A stretch of 64,000 bases of DNA from Nocardioides sediminis (GCF_003047295.1 NZ_PZYZ01000006.1:248001-312000), one strand, 5' to 3'; shown: positions 48,464 to 58,758, counted from the stretch's first letter. Translations and numbers: made by a program. Notes: generated from the sequence alone by a model not told the origin.

Positions 48464-48474
48464 CGACTACGACG

Positions 48475-49764
48475 TCAGGGGCCGGAGGCACGTGCGAGGT
48501 TCTCCTCCGCCCGACGGCGCAGGACGGCTCGCTCTCCCTCGTTCCGCGTGCGTGCGGCGGCGTCCGTGAACGCAGCGGCGGCCTCGGCGTGCCGACCCGC
48601 CAGCTCGAGGAGGTCCCCGCGGACGCTCGGCACCAGGTGTGAGTCGCCCAGCGTCCCCGGGTCCACGGCCTCCAGGACGGCGAGCCCCGCGGACGGCCCG
48701 AACGCCCGCCCGTGCGCCACGGCGCGGTTGACCTCGACGACCGGTCCGGGGGCGGCACCGGCCAGGACGTCGTACAGGGCAGCGATCCGCCGCCAGTCGG
48801 TGTCCTCGGGTCGCGGGGCGCGGGCGTGCTCGGCGGCGATCGAGGCCTGGAGGAAGTACCTGCCGACGGGTCGCCCCTGCGCCGCGAGCCCGGAGGCGCG
48901 CTGCAGGGCGGCCAGTCCGCGGCGGACCATCAGCCGGTCCCAGAGCGTCCGGTCCTGCGACTCCAGCAGCACCGGCAGGCCGTCGGCGTCGAGGCGGGCG
49001 GGCGTCCGGGAGCCCTGGAGCTCGAGCAACGCCTGGAGGCCCAGCACCTCGGGCTCGTCGGGCGCGAGGTCGGCGAGCATGCGAGCCAGCCGCGTGGCCT
49101 CGGCCGTCAGGTCGGGACGCATCCAGTCCTCGCCGGCGGTGACGGTGTAGCCCTCGTTGAAGATCAGGTAGATCACCGCCATCACGTCGTCGAGACGCCT
49201 GGTCCGCTCCTCACCGGTCGGCAGCTCGAGCTCGGCGTGTGCCGTGGACAGCGTCTTCTTGGCGCGGGAGATGCGCTGGCCCATCGTCGACTCGCTGGTC
49301 AGGAAGCCGCGGGCGATCTCGGCCGTCGTCAGTCCGCCGACCAGGCGCAGGGTCAGCGCGGCCCGGGACTCGGGCGTGAGGACGGGGTGGCAGGACAGGA
49401 AGACGAGGCGCAGGACGTCGTCCTCGATGTGGTCGACCTGGTCGTCGAGGTCGGGCACCTGCGCCTCCTCTCCTCTGCGTGCGCCCTCGAGCTCGGCGAC
49501 CTTGCGGCGCAGGTTGTCGGCGCGCCGGAAGTGGTCGACGCCGCGGCGCCTCGCCGTGGTCATCAACCAGGCGGTGGGGTTGTCCGGGACGCCGGTCACC
49601 GGCCACTGCTCGAGCGCGGCCACGAGCGCGTCCTGCGCGAGGTCCGCGGCGAGCTCCACGTCCCGGGTCATCCGGGTGAGGGCACCGACGAGGCGGGCCG
49701 AGTCGGCCCGCCACGCGGAGTGGACGGCCTCGGTCGGGTCGTCCGCACTGGTCCCTGCCGGCAC
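48475..49764 (-). CDS. ECF42-type RNA polymerase sigma factor with C-terminal extension
   Basis: Sigma factor of 429 aa, far longer than a normal ECF. Residues 1 to about 180 contain sigma regions 2 and 4 (VPDNPTAWLMTTARRRGVDHFRR; LVGGLTTAEIARGFLTSESTMGQRISRAK), followed by a helical domain rich in LARMLADLAPDEPEVLGLQALLELQ and a TPR-like C-terminal region. Such ECF42 factors regulate a neighbouring YCII/DGPF-domain gene, which is present 23 bp upstream here. The extension, not an anti-sigma factor, is thought to control activity. A TACGCT hexamer precedes the GTG. Confidence 0.9.
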   Translation of the reverse strand: MPAGTSADDPTEAVHSAWRADSARLVGALTRMTRDVELAADLAQDALVAALEQWPVTGVPDNPTAWLMTTARRRGVDHFRRADNLRRKVAELEGARRGEEAQVPDLDDQVDHIEDDVLRLVFLSCHPVLTPESRAALTLRLVGGLTTAEIARGFLTSESTMGQRISRAKKTLSTAHAELELPTGEERTRRLDDVMAVIYLIFNEGYTVTAGEDWMRPDLTAEATRLARMLADLAPDEPEVLGLQALLELQGSRTPARLDADGLPVLLESQDRTLWDRLMVRRGLAALQRASGLAAQGRPVGRYFLQASIAAEHARAPRPEDTDWRRIAALYDVLAGAAPGPVVEVNRAVAHGRAFGPSAGLAVLEAVDPGTLGDSHLVPSVRGDLLELAGRHAEAAAAFTDAAARTRNEGERAVLRRRAEENLARASGP

Positions 49765-49770
49765 GCGGCC

Positions 49771-49776
49771 AGCGTA
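49771..49776 (-). promoter_or_regulatory. -10-like hexamer before the ECF42 sigma gene
   Basis: TACGCT on the minus strand, 6 nt before the GTG at 49764. Confidence 0.5.
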
Positions 49777-49787
49777 GTGATTCCCGC

Positions 49788-50162
49788 TCAGGCGCCGGTC
49801 TCCTCCGGACCGTCGGAGATCTGGCGCAGCGTCGAGATCACGGTGACGTCGGGCCAGTGCTTGGCGTGCAGCCGGGCGAACTCCTCCTGCTCGGCCACGG
49901 CCTGCTCGAGCGTGTCGTACTGCAGGATCGCCCAGCCGCCGACGACCTCCTTGCCCTCGGCGTAGGGCCCGTCGACGCGGGTGACCTCGCCCTGGCGGAC
50001 GACGAAGTTGACCGCGTCCTCGGTGCCGTAGAGCCCGCCACCGTCGAGGAACACCCCCTTGGCGGCCTGCTCGCCGATGTAGACGTCCATCGCGTCCATC
50101 AGCGCCTGCGGGGGCATGCCGATGTTCTCTTCCATCCTGACGAATCCCATGAAACGCGGCAT
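49788..50162 (-). CDS. YCII/DGPF-domain protein, partner of the ECF42 sigma factor
   Basis: Cytosolic ferredoxin-like-fold protein of 124 aa with the DGPF-like signature VDGPYAEGKEVVGGWAIL in the middle. Enzymatic activity of this family is not established. It is encoded 23 bp upstream of the ECF42 sigma factor, the standard genomic pair; such genes are typically the target promoter of the sigma. ATG 50162 is preferred because GGAG ends 8 nt upstream; GTG 50171 and ATG 50168 are possible. Confidence 0.85.
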   Translation of the reverse strand: MPRFMGFVRMEENIGMPPQALMDAMDVYIGEQAAKGVFLDGGGLYGTEDAVNFVVRQGEVTRVDGPYAEGKEVVGGWAILQYDTLEQAVAEQEEFARLHAKHWPDVTVISTLRQISDGPEETGA

Positions 50163-50317
50163 TGTCATCACTCCATCCGGTTGCCGTGTGGTTGCTTCTC
50201 GCCCGTACGTCGAACGACCGGTGGAGTCTTCGACATCGACACAGGACTTTCTTCAGACAGTCGCCATCCTCGGCGGTGGCGCCGGCCCCCGGAAGGGGGG
50301 TGCGCGACCGGACGACG

Positions 50318-50965
50318 CTACGGCGCGAGCCGGCCCACCAGCTCGACGAGGGGCAGCAGGTCGGCGTGCACCTCCGCAGCCCCGGCCTGCACGAGCAGGC
50401 CGTCCGGGTGCGTCGTGCCGATCCCGTGCACGCGCCGTACGCCTGCGCCCAAGGCCGCGAGGACGCCGGCGGGGGAGTCCTCCACGGCGATCGCCAGCGC
50501 GGCGTCCACCCCGAGGCGGTCCGCGGCCAGGGCGTAGCCGGCCGGGTCCGGCTTGCCGTCGACCACGTCGAGGGCGGTCACGACCTCGTCCACGGCGTCC
50601 AGGGACAGGCCGAGGGACTCCACGAGCGAGCGCTCGACCCAGGCCGGCCCGGCCGAGGTGACGACCGCCAGGCGCACGCCGGCGGCGCGGGCCGTCAGCA
50701 GGAGGTCACGTGCCCCGGGGACGGCGGTCGCGGCCTCGTCGGGCACGTGGGGCAGCACCTCGGCCAGCAGGGCGTCCGGGTCGTGGCCCTGCCACGGGCC
50801 GGGCTCGTTGGCGAAGACGTCCTCGGCCCGGCGCCCGGTGAAGACCGACAGGTCCGGCACGCCCCAGCCGCGCGCGTCGAGGAACGACCGGTAGCCGCGC
50901 CGGTGCAGCGGCTCGGAGTCGACGAGGGTCCCGTCGAGGTCGAGCAGGAGCGCCGTGGGCCTCAT
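50318..50965 (-). CDS. HAD-family phosphatase (beta-phosphoglucomutase-like)
   Basis: Haloacid-dehalogenase hydrolase of 215 aa with a small helical cap. The four motifs are present: DLDGTLVD (Asp9 nucleophile and Asp11 acid), VVTSAG (motif II), the Lys in VDGKPDP (motif III) and AVEDSPAG (motif IV). Likely substrates are sugar phosphates; it lies 10 bp downstream of the PTS IIA gene on the same strand, so it may remove phosphate from excess GlcNAc-6-P or fructose-6-P. The ATG is at 50965. Confidence 0.87.
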   Translation of the reverse strand: MRPTALLLDLDGTLVDSEPLHRRGYRSFLDARGWGVPDLSVFTGRRAEDVFANEPGPWQGHDPDALLAEVLPHVPDEAATAVPGARDLLLTARAAGVRLAVVTSAGPAWVERSLVESLGLSLDAVDEVVTALDVVDGKPDPAGYALAADRLGVDAALAIAVEDSPAGVLAALGAGVRRVHGIGTTHPDGLLVQAGAAEVHADLLPLVELVGRLAP

Positions 50966-50975
50966 GCGGTGGGCC

Positions 50976-51446
50976 TCACGCGGTGGTGAAGAGCAGGTCG
51001 CCGGCCGCGACGGGCCCGCCGACCGCGTCGCTGGTCACCGAGCCGCGGGGCGCGTCCATGACGACGACGGGCACCATCGTCGAGACGTCCTGACCGTCGA
51101 CCGACGCCGGGATCGTCGCGGGGTCCCACCGGATCATCGGGTCCCCCGCGGCCACGGCGGTGCCCTGGCTGGTGAGCACCTCGAACCCCTCGCCGTCGAG
51201 GCGGACCGTGTTGATCCCGAGGTGGACGAGCACGCCCACCCCGTCGCCGAGCACGACGAACGCGTGCGGGTGCACCTTGAGCACGGTGCCGGTGATCGGG
51301 GAGAGCACGACCGTCGGGCCGGGGTCGGGCTCGATGGCCACGCCGGGTCCCACCATCTCCTCCGCGAAGACGGGGTCCGGCACGTCGGCCATGGCGACGA
51401 CCCGGCCGGGGCAGGGGGAGAGGACCTGCACGGGGGGAGTGGTCAC
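50976..51446 (-). CDS. PTS glucose-type enzyme IIA component
   Basis: Free-standing IIA (EIIA-Glc fold) of 156 aa. The phospho-acceptor is His75 in VLVHLGINTV; the second conserved His is H59/H61 in VHPHAFVVL. It transfers phosphate from HPr to the IIB protein encoded just upstream, whose stop it overlaps (GTGA). In the local context it serves the GlcNAc permease encoded divergently. Separate IIA, IIB and IIC genes are typical of Streptomyces-type GlcNAc/glucose PTS. Confidence 0.93.
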   Translation of the reverse strand: MTTPPVQVLSPCPGRVVAMADVPDPVFAEEMVGPGVAIEPDPGPTVVLSPITGTVLKVHPHAFVVLGDGVGVLVHLGINTVRLDGEGFEVLTSQGTAVAAGDPMIRWDPATIPASVDGQDVSTMVPVVVMDAPRGSVTSDAVGGPVAAGDLLFTTA

Positions 51447-51676
51447 ATCAGGTCCTCGATGTCGTCGGCGAGGTTGTCGGCCTCGGGGCCGACGACGACC
51501 TGGACGACGGTGCCGTTGGCCATCACGCCGTGCGCGCCGGCGGCCTTGAGGACGGCCTGGTCGACCAGCGAGCCGTCCTTGACCTCGGTGCGCAGGCGGG
51601 TGATGCAGGCCTCGATCTCGACGACGTTGTCGGCGCCGCCGAGGCCGGCCAGGATCTGCTCTGCCTTGCTGCTCAT
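51443..51676 (-). CDS. PTS enzyme IIB component (glucose/GlcNAc family)
   Basis: Small 77-aa IIB domain. The phosphocysteine is Cys24 in EACITRLR and the GVMANGTVVQVVVGP strand follows, as in NagE-type IIB. It accepts phosphate from the downstream IIA (overlapping genes) and passes it to sugar carried by the IIC protein encoded at 53648-54901. Start is ATG 51676, 37 bp after the SIS gene stop. Confidence 0.93.
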   Translation of the reverse strand: MSSKAEQILAGLGGADNVVEIEACITRLRTEVKDGSLVDQAVLKAAGAHGVMANGTVVQVVVGPEADNLADDIEDLM

Positions 51677-51713
51677 CTGCGTGCTCCTCGTGTGAGTGGG
51701 TGGGTGTGGGGGC

Positions 51714-52766
51714 TCAGGGTGCGTCGGTGCGGGTGACCTTGGCCAGCCCCCGGGGGTTGTCGGGGTCCAGCCCGAGGTCGCGGGCGAGGCGCTCGATCGT
51801 CAGCTGCGCCGGGACGATCGAGGCGATCGGCGCGACCACCTCCGGCAGGTCCGGTCCCGCCAGGTGCACGTCGCACCGGCCGGCGAAGGCCGTCGTGCCG
51901 CCGATCCCGAGGATCCGCGCGCCGCGGGCGCGGAGGTCGTCGGCCAGCTCCTCCATGGGCTGGGCGAGCGGGCCGTCGGCGGCCGCGACGAGGACGGCCA
52001 GCACGCCGCCGGTGACCACCGAGATCGGGCCGTGGCGCAGGTCGGCGTAGGAGTAGCCGCGCACCGGCCGCAGGCACGTCTCCTCGAGCTTGAGCGCGGT
52101 CTCCAGGGCGGTGCCGAGCAGCAGGCCGCGTCCCGAGACGACGACCTCGTCGGCCGAGGCCAGGGCGCGGGCCGCGTCCGTGACGTCGGAGTCCAGCAGG
52201 GACGCGACCGCGTCGGGCACCCGCGCCAGCGCGTCCCCGAGGTCGGCACCCAGGGCGTCGGCCAGGACGGCCAGCGCGAGCACCTGGGTCAGGTAGGTCT
52301 TGGTCGCCGGGACGGCCAGCTCGGGCCCGGCCTGCGTCACCAGGGCGACGTCGGCCTCGGCGGCCAGCGCGGACCCGGCCACGTTGGTCACGGCCACCGT
52401 CGCCGCCCCGCACCGGCGCGCCCACTGCTGGGTCTCGACGATCTCGGCCGTGGCCCCGGACTGCGACACCGACACCACGAGCGTGTCCGAGAGGTCGAGG
52501 TGGGCGCCGTAGTGGGTCGCGACGCTCGGCGCGGCCAGGCCGGCCGGCACGCCGGCGGCGACCTCGAGCAGGTAGCGGCCGTAGATCGCGGCGTTGTCGC
52601 TCGAGCCCCGCGCGACCATCAGCACCCGTCGCCGGCCGGCGCCGAGGGACCGCAGCCGCTCGCGCTGGGGCAGCAGGTGGTCGAGCGTCCGGCGCGCGGC
52701 AGCCGGCTGCTCGGCGACCTCCCGTGCCATCCGGGTGGCCACCTGGGACGGGGCTGGTGTCGTCAT
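51714..52766 (-). CDS. SIS-domain sugar isomerase/deaminase (NagB-II / GlmS-ISOM-like)
   Basis: Protein of 350 aa made of two SIS domains without the GlmS glutaminase half. Landmarks are VARGSSDNAAIYGRYLLE, VSVSQSGATAEIVE, TKTYLTQVLALAVL and the second-domain ALKLEETCLRPVRGY and RHGPISVV segments. Such stand-alone proteins can act as glucosamine-6-phosphate deaminases (NagB-II), converting GlcN-6-P to fructose-6-P. That fits because no classical NagB is present while nagA is. ATG 52766 has AAGGA 6 nt upstream. First gene of an operon with PTS IIB, IIA and a HAD phosphatase. Confidence 0.85.
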   Translation of the reverse strand: MTTPAPSQVATRMAREVAEQPAAARRTLDHLLPQRERLRSLGAGRRRVLMVARGSSDNAAIYGRYLLEVAAGVPAGLAAPSVATHYGAHLDLSDTLVVSVSQSGATAEIVETQQWARRCGAATVAVTNVAGSALAAEADVALVTQAGPELAVPATKTYLTQVLALAVLADALGADLGDALARVPDAVASLLDSDVTDAARALASADEVVVSGRGLLLGTALETALKLEETCLRPVRGYSYADLRHGPISVVTGGVLAVLVAAADGPLAQPMEELADDLRARGARILGIGGTTAFAGRCDVHLAGPDLPEVVAPIASIVPAQLTIERLARDLGLDPDNPRGLAKVTRTDAP

Positions 52767-52810
52767 CGGGGTCCTTGACAAGTCCGGGGGCCGAGGCCCA
52801 TGCTCCCAAC

Positions 52811-52832
52811 TGGTACGGACCAGACCGTACCA
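52811..52832. promoter_or_regulatory. GntR/DasR-like inverted repeat operator
   Basis: TGGTACGG (52811-52818) and CCGTACCA (52825-52832) form an 8-bp inverted repeat; an overlapping ACTGGT...ACCAGA half-site recalls the dre element of DasR. It lies between the divergent SIS and gntR genes, downstream of a TTGACA at 52775-52780, and is the expected site of the GntR regulator. Confidence 0.78.
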
Positions 52833-52874
52833 ATATCCCCGGCCCGCGTCGAGGCCCCGGACGGAGAGGTGGCG

Positions 52875-53647
52875 ATGGCCCGCAGCATCAGTGACGGCCC
52901 CCGGCCCAAGCACGTCCAGCTCAGCGACGTGCTGGCCGACCTCGCCGTGACCGAGCTCGGACCCGACGCCGCCATCCCGTCCGAGCGCGACCTGATGGCG
53001 ACGTACGGCGTCTCGCGGGCCACCGTCCGCAGGGCGATCGAGAGCCTCATCGCCGAGGGCCTGCTGCACCGGATCCAGGGCAAGGGCACGTTCGTCGCCC
53101 GTCCCCGCGTGGAGAGCCACCTGCACCTCGCGTCGTTCTCCCAGGACATGCGCAGCCGCGGGCTCGCCCCGTCCACGCGGCTCATGCGCGTCGACGAGGA
53201 GCGGCCGCCGACCGAGGTGGCCAAGGCGCTGAGGCTGGGCAGCCGCGGCACGGCGTGGCGCATCGACCGGGTCCGGCTCGCCGACGACCAGCCGATGGCG
53301 ATCGAGCAGGGGTGGTACCCGTGCTCGCCGCTCCCGGACCTGGACACCCAGGACCTCAGCGGCTCGCTCTACACGCTCTTCGCGACGCGCTACGACCTCG
53401 TCATCGACGCCGCCGAGCAGACGCTGTGGGGGGAGAGCGCCGAGGGCGCGACCGCGCGGCGCCTCGAGGCCCCGGTCCACACGCCGCTGCTGGTCTTCCG
53501 TCGCGTCTCCAGCGCCGCCGGCCGGCCGCTGGAGTACGTCGTCTCGCGCTACCGCGGCGACCGCTACCAGCTCCACATGACGCTCGCCGGACCCGGCACG
53601 ACCGGGTCCACCAGCAGGAACAGCCCCTCAGGAAGGAAGAAGACCTC

Positions 53648-53651
<4 letters not shown>
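52875..53651 (+). CDS. GntR/HutC-family regulator of GlcNAc genes (NagR/DasR-like)
   Basis: Regulator of 258 aa. The N-terminal winged helix has SERDLMATYGVSRATVRRAI and the LLHRIQGKGTFVA wing; the C-terminal half is a UTRA ligand domain (SFSQDMRSRGLAPSTR, then LLVFRRVSSAAGRPLEYVVSRYRGDRY). UTRA sensors of this kind bind GlcN-6-P or GlcNAc-6-P. It is divergent from the SIS-PTS operon with a dyad operator between them and is co-translated with the IIC gene. ATG 52875 is chosen after GGAGAGG at 52863-52869. Confidence 0.9.
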
Positions 53652-54897
<1,246 letters not shown>

Positions 54898-54901
<4 letters not shown>

Positions 54902-56082
54902 CGGCACCTGGCATGGGCACCATCCTCTCGGCAGCACGGGTCGTCACCCCGGCGCGGGTCCTCGCGCCGGGGTGGGTCCACCTCGAGGGCGACCGGGTCG
55001 TCGCGGTGGGCGAGGGCCAGCCACCGTGCGGGGCCCGGGACGCCCTCGACCTCGGCGACGCCACGCTCGTCCCAGGCTTCGTCGACATGCACGTCCACGG
55101 CGGCGGGGGCGCGTCGTTCGACGCAGGTACGGCGGACGCCGGCGCGGTCGTCGCCGCCGCCCACCTCGCGCACGGCAGCACGTCGATGGTCGCCAGCCTG
55201 GTCACCGACACGCACGAGCGGATGGTGTGCGCGGTCCGCGAGCTGTCCCTGCTGGTGCGCGACGGCCTGCTGGCCGGCGTGCACCTGGAGGGGCCGTGGC
55301 TCAGCCCGGACCGGTCGGGCGCCCACCAGCCGGGCTCGCTCGTCGAGCCCCGCCCGGCGGCGGTCGAGTCGCTGCTGGCGGCCGGCGACCCTTCGACAGG
55401 CTCAGGACGGCGCGGTGCGGTCCGCATGGTCACGCTCGCGCCCGAGCTGCCCGGCGGGGTCGACGCGGTCCGCCAGCTCGCCGCCTCGGGGGTGGTCGCC
55501 GCCATCGGCCACACCGACGCGACGTACGACGTGGCGCGTGCGGCCCTCGACGCCGGCGCCACGGTGGGGACCCACCTCTTCAACGCGATGCGCCCCCTCC
55601 ACCACCGCGAGCCGGGTCCGGTCGGCGCCCTGCTCGAGTCGGCTGCCGCGGACGTCGAGCTGATCGCCGACGGCGTCCACCTCCACCCGGCCGTGCTGCG
55701 CACGGCCTTCGCCGCCAAGCCCGGCCGCTGCGTGCTCGTGACGGACGCGATGGCCGCGGCCGGTGCCGAGGACGGGGACTACCGGCTCGGACCGATGGCG
55801 ATCGAGGTGCGCGGGGGCGTCGCCCGCCTGGCCGACACCGGGCCGGGACTCGGCGCGATCGCCGGGTCGACGCTCACCATGGACGCCGCCGTGCGGTTCG
55901 CGGTCCGGGAGGCGGGCCTTCCGCTGGTGGACGTCGTGCACGCCGCGAGCACGGCCCCCGCGCGGGTGCTCGGCCTGCACGACGTGGGCGCGCTCGAGGC
56001 CGGCCGTCGTGCCGACCTGGTCGTGCTGGACGAGGACCTCGAGGTGTCGCGCGTCATGCGCGCGGGTGCCTGGATCGGCTGA
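54898..56082 (+). CDS. nagA: N-acetylglucosamine-6-phosphate deacetylase
   Basis: Amidohydrolase of 394 aa that deacetylates GlcNAc-6-P. The metal site is visible in VDMHVHGGGG, VHLEGPWLSP, GHTDATYD, THLFNAM and VTDAMAAAGA. GTG 54898 overlaps the IIC stop (GTGA), so it is the likely coupled start; ATG 54913 would remove 5 residues. An unusual DPSTGSGRRG linker at about residue 165 is encoded by a dispersed short repeat (55388-55408), inserted in frame between two strands of the barrel, so activity is probably kept. Confidence 0.92.
55388..55408 (+). repeat. Common CTTCGACAGGCTCAGGA-type repeat inside nagA
   Basis: CCCTTCGACAGGCTCAGGAC lies in frame in nagA. The same short motif is widely scattered in many actinobacteria and other high-GC bacteria, usually in pairs or as hairpin halves (recollection, unchecked). 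Here it encodes a DPSTGSG linker and appears once in the window. Confidence 0.65.
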
Positions 56083-56092
56083 CCCACGGCCT

Positions 56093-56098
56093 TAGCCT
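56093..56098 (+). promoter_or_regulatory. -10-like hexamer before the beta-propeller gene
   Basis: TAGCCT, 7 nt before the ATG at 56106. Confidence 0.5.
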
Positions 56099-56105
56099 TG
56101 CCGCC

Positions 56106-57734
56106 ATGCTGGCAGGGCGGGTCGGGGTGGTCACCTGGCTGCTGCTCGCCCTGGTGCTGGCGTGGCTGGCCCTCGGGCCGTGGGTGCCCGTCGTGGCGCT
56201 CCTCGCGCTGTGCGTCCCGCGGATCCGCTGGTGGGTGCTCGACCGGGTCTGGGTGACGTGGCGGGGTGCCGGCATCGCCGCGGGCGTCGTCGCCCTGCTG
56301 GTCGGGGTCGTCGTGCTGGTGCCCGACGGCTGGCTGCCCGTCCCGCCGGCGCCGGGACTGCTGGTCGCGCCGTCGTACGTCGGTCGGCCGGCGCAGGTGC
56401 CGCCCGTGCCGGCCGGCGCCGTCCCCCAGAACCCGCACCTGGCCCGGAACGGCGCCGGCACGGCGCGCGGCGACGCGTGGGGCACCGGCACCACGACCTG
56501 GGCGGGTCCCACCGGGCTGCAGCCCGAGGTCGACACCGCTTGGTGGGGCCTGGAGCACTGCTCGACCCTCACCCTCGACAGCGCCGACCGGCTCGTGGGG
56601 CTCTGCGACGACCGCGAGGGCCGTGCTCTGCACGTCGTCGACCCGGACTCGATGCGGCCGCTGGCGACCAAGTGGCTGCCCGCCCCGGACGAGGGCGACG
56701 ACGAGTCGTGCGGCGCGCACGCCTACCTCGACGCCACCGACCGGGCGGTGGTGGCGACCTCGGACCGCCGCGTGCTGGCCGTCTCCACTGCCGACGCCGA
56801 CGACGAGCCCGACCTCACCACCGACCGTGCCTGGGACCTCGGCCCCCACGTCCCGGACGGCGACTGCGTCGTCGCGCTGCTCCCCGACTGGGTCGGCCGC
56901 ACCTGGTGGGTCAGCCGCGGGGGACTCGTCGGCACCCTGGCCCCCGACTCCGGCGAGGTGCGGGTGCTCGACCTCGGCGAGGAGGTCACCGCGCCGTTCA
57001 GCACCGACGAGACCGGCGGCACCTACGTCGTCACCACCCACGCGCTCTACCGCCTGGTCGCCGACGGCTCGGGAGCCCCGGTGGTCGGCTGGCGCACCGA
57101 GTACGACCGCGGCACCGAGCGCAAGAGCGGCCAGCCGACCCGCGGCAGCGGCACGTCCCCGACGCTGCTCGACGGCGGGGTCCTCGCCCTCACCGACAAC
57201 GCCGAGCCCCGGATGCACGTGGTGCTGGTGGAGCGGTCCACCGGCGCCGAGATCTGCCGGGCCGCCGTCTTCGAGGAGGACGCCAGCGCCTCCGGCGCCG
57301 CGCTGGCGAGCGTCGGCGGCGGCGTGGTGGTCGCCAACACCCACGGCTACGCCGGCCCGACACGCACGCTGCTCGGCCGCGGCACCTCCGCCGGGCTGGC
57401 CCGGGTCGACGTGCCCGCCGACCGGTCGCGCGACGAGTGCCGGGTGCGGTGGACCAGCGACGTCGTCGCCCCGTCCGGCGCCTCGGTGTCGGTGGCCAGC
57501 GGCCTGGTCTACGCGTGGACCAAGCGGCCCACGTGGTGGGGCGTCAGCGCGTGGTACCTCACCGGCGTCGACGCCCGCACCGGTCGCGCGGTCTTCAGCG
57601 TGCGCACCGGCACCGGGGTGCTGATGAACCCCGACGGCGCCGCACCGACCCTCGCGCCGGACGGCTCGGCGTACGGCGCGACACTGGGCGGGATGGTGCG
57701 CGTCCGCGACCGGCAGCCGTCGACCCCGGACTGA
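56106..57734 (+). CDS. Membrane-anchored PQQ-like beta-propeller protein
   Basis: Protein of 542 aa. Two or three N-terminal hydrophobic segments (residues 1-35 and about 55-77), then an extracytoplasmic domain of about 460 aa with repeated W/G-rich strands (VDTAWWGLEHCSTLTLDS, GRTWWVSRGGLVGTL, GTSPTLLDGGVLALTDN, VYAWTKRPTWWGVSAWY). These resemble PQQ/WD-like blades; no PQQ-binding or catalytic residues can be identified. Possible role in surface assembly or sensing. A TAGCCT hexamer stands 7 nt before the ATG. Confidence 0.75.
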   Translation: MLAGRVGVVTWLLLALVLAWLALGPWVPVVALLALCVPRIRWWVLDRVWVTWRGAGIAAGVVALLVGVVVLVPDGWLPVPPAPGLLVAPSYVGRPAQVPPVPAGAVPQNPHLARNGAGTARGDAWGTGTTTWAGPTGLQPEVDTAWWGLEHCSTLTLDSADRLVGLCDDREGRALHVVDPDSMRPLATKWLPAPDEGDDESCGAHAYLDATDRAVVATSDRRVLAVSTADADDEPDLTTDRAWDLGPHVPDGDCVVALLPDWVGRTWWVSRGGLVGTLAPDSGEVRVLDLGEEVTAPFSTDETGGTYVVTTHALYRLVADGSGAPVVGWRTEYDRGTERKSGQPTRGSGTSPTLLDGGVLALTDNAEPRMHVVLVERSTGAEICRAAVFEEDASASGAALASVGGGVVVANTHGYAGPTRTLLGRGTSAGLARVDVPADRSRDECRVRWTSDVVAPSGASVSVASGLVYAWTKRPTWWGVSAWYLTGVDARTGRAVFSVRTGTGVLMNPDGAAPTLAPDGSAYGATLGGMVRVRDRQPSTPD

Positions 57735-57753
57735 CCCCCCGTCGGCGACCTGC

Positions 57754-58758
57754 TCAGGCGCAGGGGTCGACCCCCGGCACCCCCGGCCGCTCGATGCCGC
57801 GACGGTCCAGGATCCGCTCGAGCAGCGTGGGCCGCGCGGGCATCAGCCCGTCGACGCAGGCGTCGATCATGGCGTTGTAGGTCGCACCGTCGTCCGGCGC
57901 CGTGCCGCTGAACCAGACGTGCACGGCGTAGCCGTCGGCGTGGGCCCGGGCGACGAACTCGCGGGTGACCACGGGGATGCCGGAGTAGGTCACCGGCACC
58001 TGGAGGGCGACCGTCCCCTCGATCGGCCGGGCGCCGCCGAGGAAGTAGGTCATCAGCCCCTGCATGCCCGGTGCGAGCGCCGTCTGGGGGGAGCGCGCGT
58101 GGAAGTCGGCCACGGCCGCGTCGTTGAAGGACGTCACGATCACGTCGCTGCGGCCCGACTCGTTGACGAGCTCGGCCAGCAGGCGTCCGGTGCGCAGGTA
58201 GGAGGCGGTGTCGGAGTCCTTGGTCCCCTTGATCTCGATGTTGATCGGCACCTCGGGGAAGCGCCGGAACACCTGCGCCAGCGTGGGGACCGCGAAGTCG
58301 GACCGCTTGTAACCGTCGGGCGCGGGGCGGTCACCGGTGCGCACGCCGCGGAAGCGGTAGCGGCGCTCCGCCGCGTCGTGGGTGGTGCCGCGCCGCGGGA
58401 CGAACCAGTACGCCGCGTCGAGGCGGCGTACGCGGCGCAGCGGCATCGACTCGACCTTGCCGCTGCCGTCGGTCGTCTCGTCGACGGTGGCGTCGTGCAG
58501 CACGACGAGCTTCTTGTCGCGCGTGGACTGGACGTCGAGCTCGATCATGTCGGCGCCGCGCTGCACGGCACGCTTGAAGGCGTACATCGTGTTGGTCGGC
58601 GCCTCGAGCTCCCCGCCGGAGTGGGCCATGTTCAGCACGCGCTGCTCGAGCCAGGGATTCGGCTCGACGGCGGCCGCGGCTGCGGCCCCGGCAGGGGGCC
58701 CCGTCAGCAGGGTCGCGAGCAGGGCGGGGAGGGCGATGGCGGCGCCGAGGGTCTTCAC
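57754..58758 (-). CDS. Secreted glycerophosphodiester phosphodiesterase-like protein
   Basis: Secreted protein of 334 aa: signal peptide to about residue 30, then a GDPD TIM barrel with IELDVQSTRD and LVVLHD, and INIEIKG. The first catalytic-site motif is altered: the usual HRG...PENT reads AHSGGELEAPTNT, so the metal-binding Glu and the following Arg are missing. The rest of the fold is intact, so it may be a divergent active subfamily or a non-canonical member. A TAGGGT hexamer lies 7 nt before the GTG. Confidence 0.8.
   Translation of the reverse strand: MKTLGAAIALPALLATLLTGPPAGAAAAAAVEPNPWLEQRVLNMAHSGGELEAPTNTMYAFKRAVQRGADMIELDVQSTRDKKLVVLHDATVDETTDGSGKVESMPLRRVRRLDAAYWFVPRRGTTHDAAERRYRFRGVRTGDRPAPDGYKRSDFAVPTLAQVFRRFPEVPINIEIKGTKDSDTASYLRTGRLLAELVNESGRSDVIVTSFNDAAVADFHARSPQTALAPGMQGLMTYFLGGARPIEGTVALQVPVTYSGIPVVTREFVARAHADGYAVHVWFSGTAPDDGATYNAMIDACVDGLMPARPTLLERILDRRGIERPGVPGVDPCA

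Noticed and set aside
52775..52804. TTGACA followed by CATGCT as a sigma-70 promoter for the gntR operon
   Set aside because: The -10 match is poor and the spacing 18 bp; only the operator is listed with confidence.
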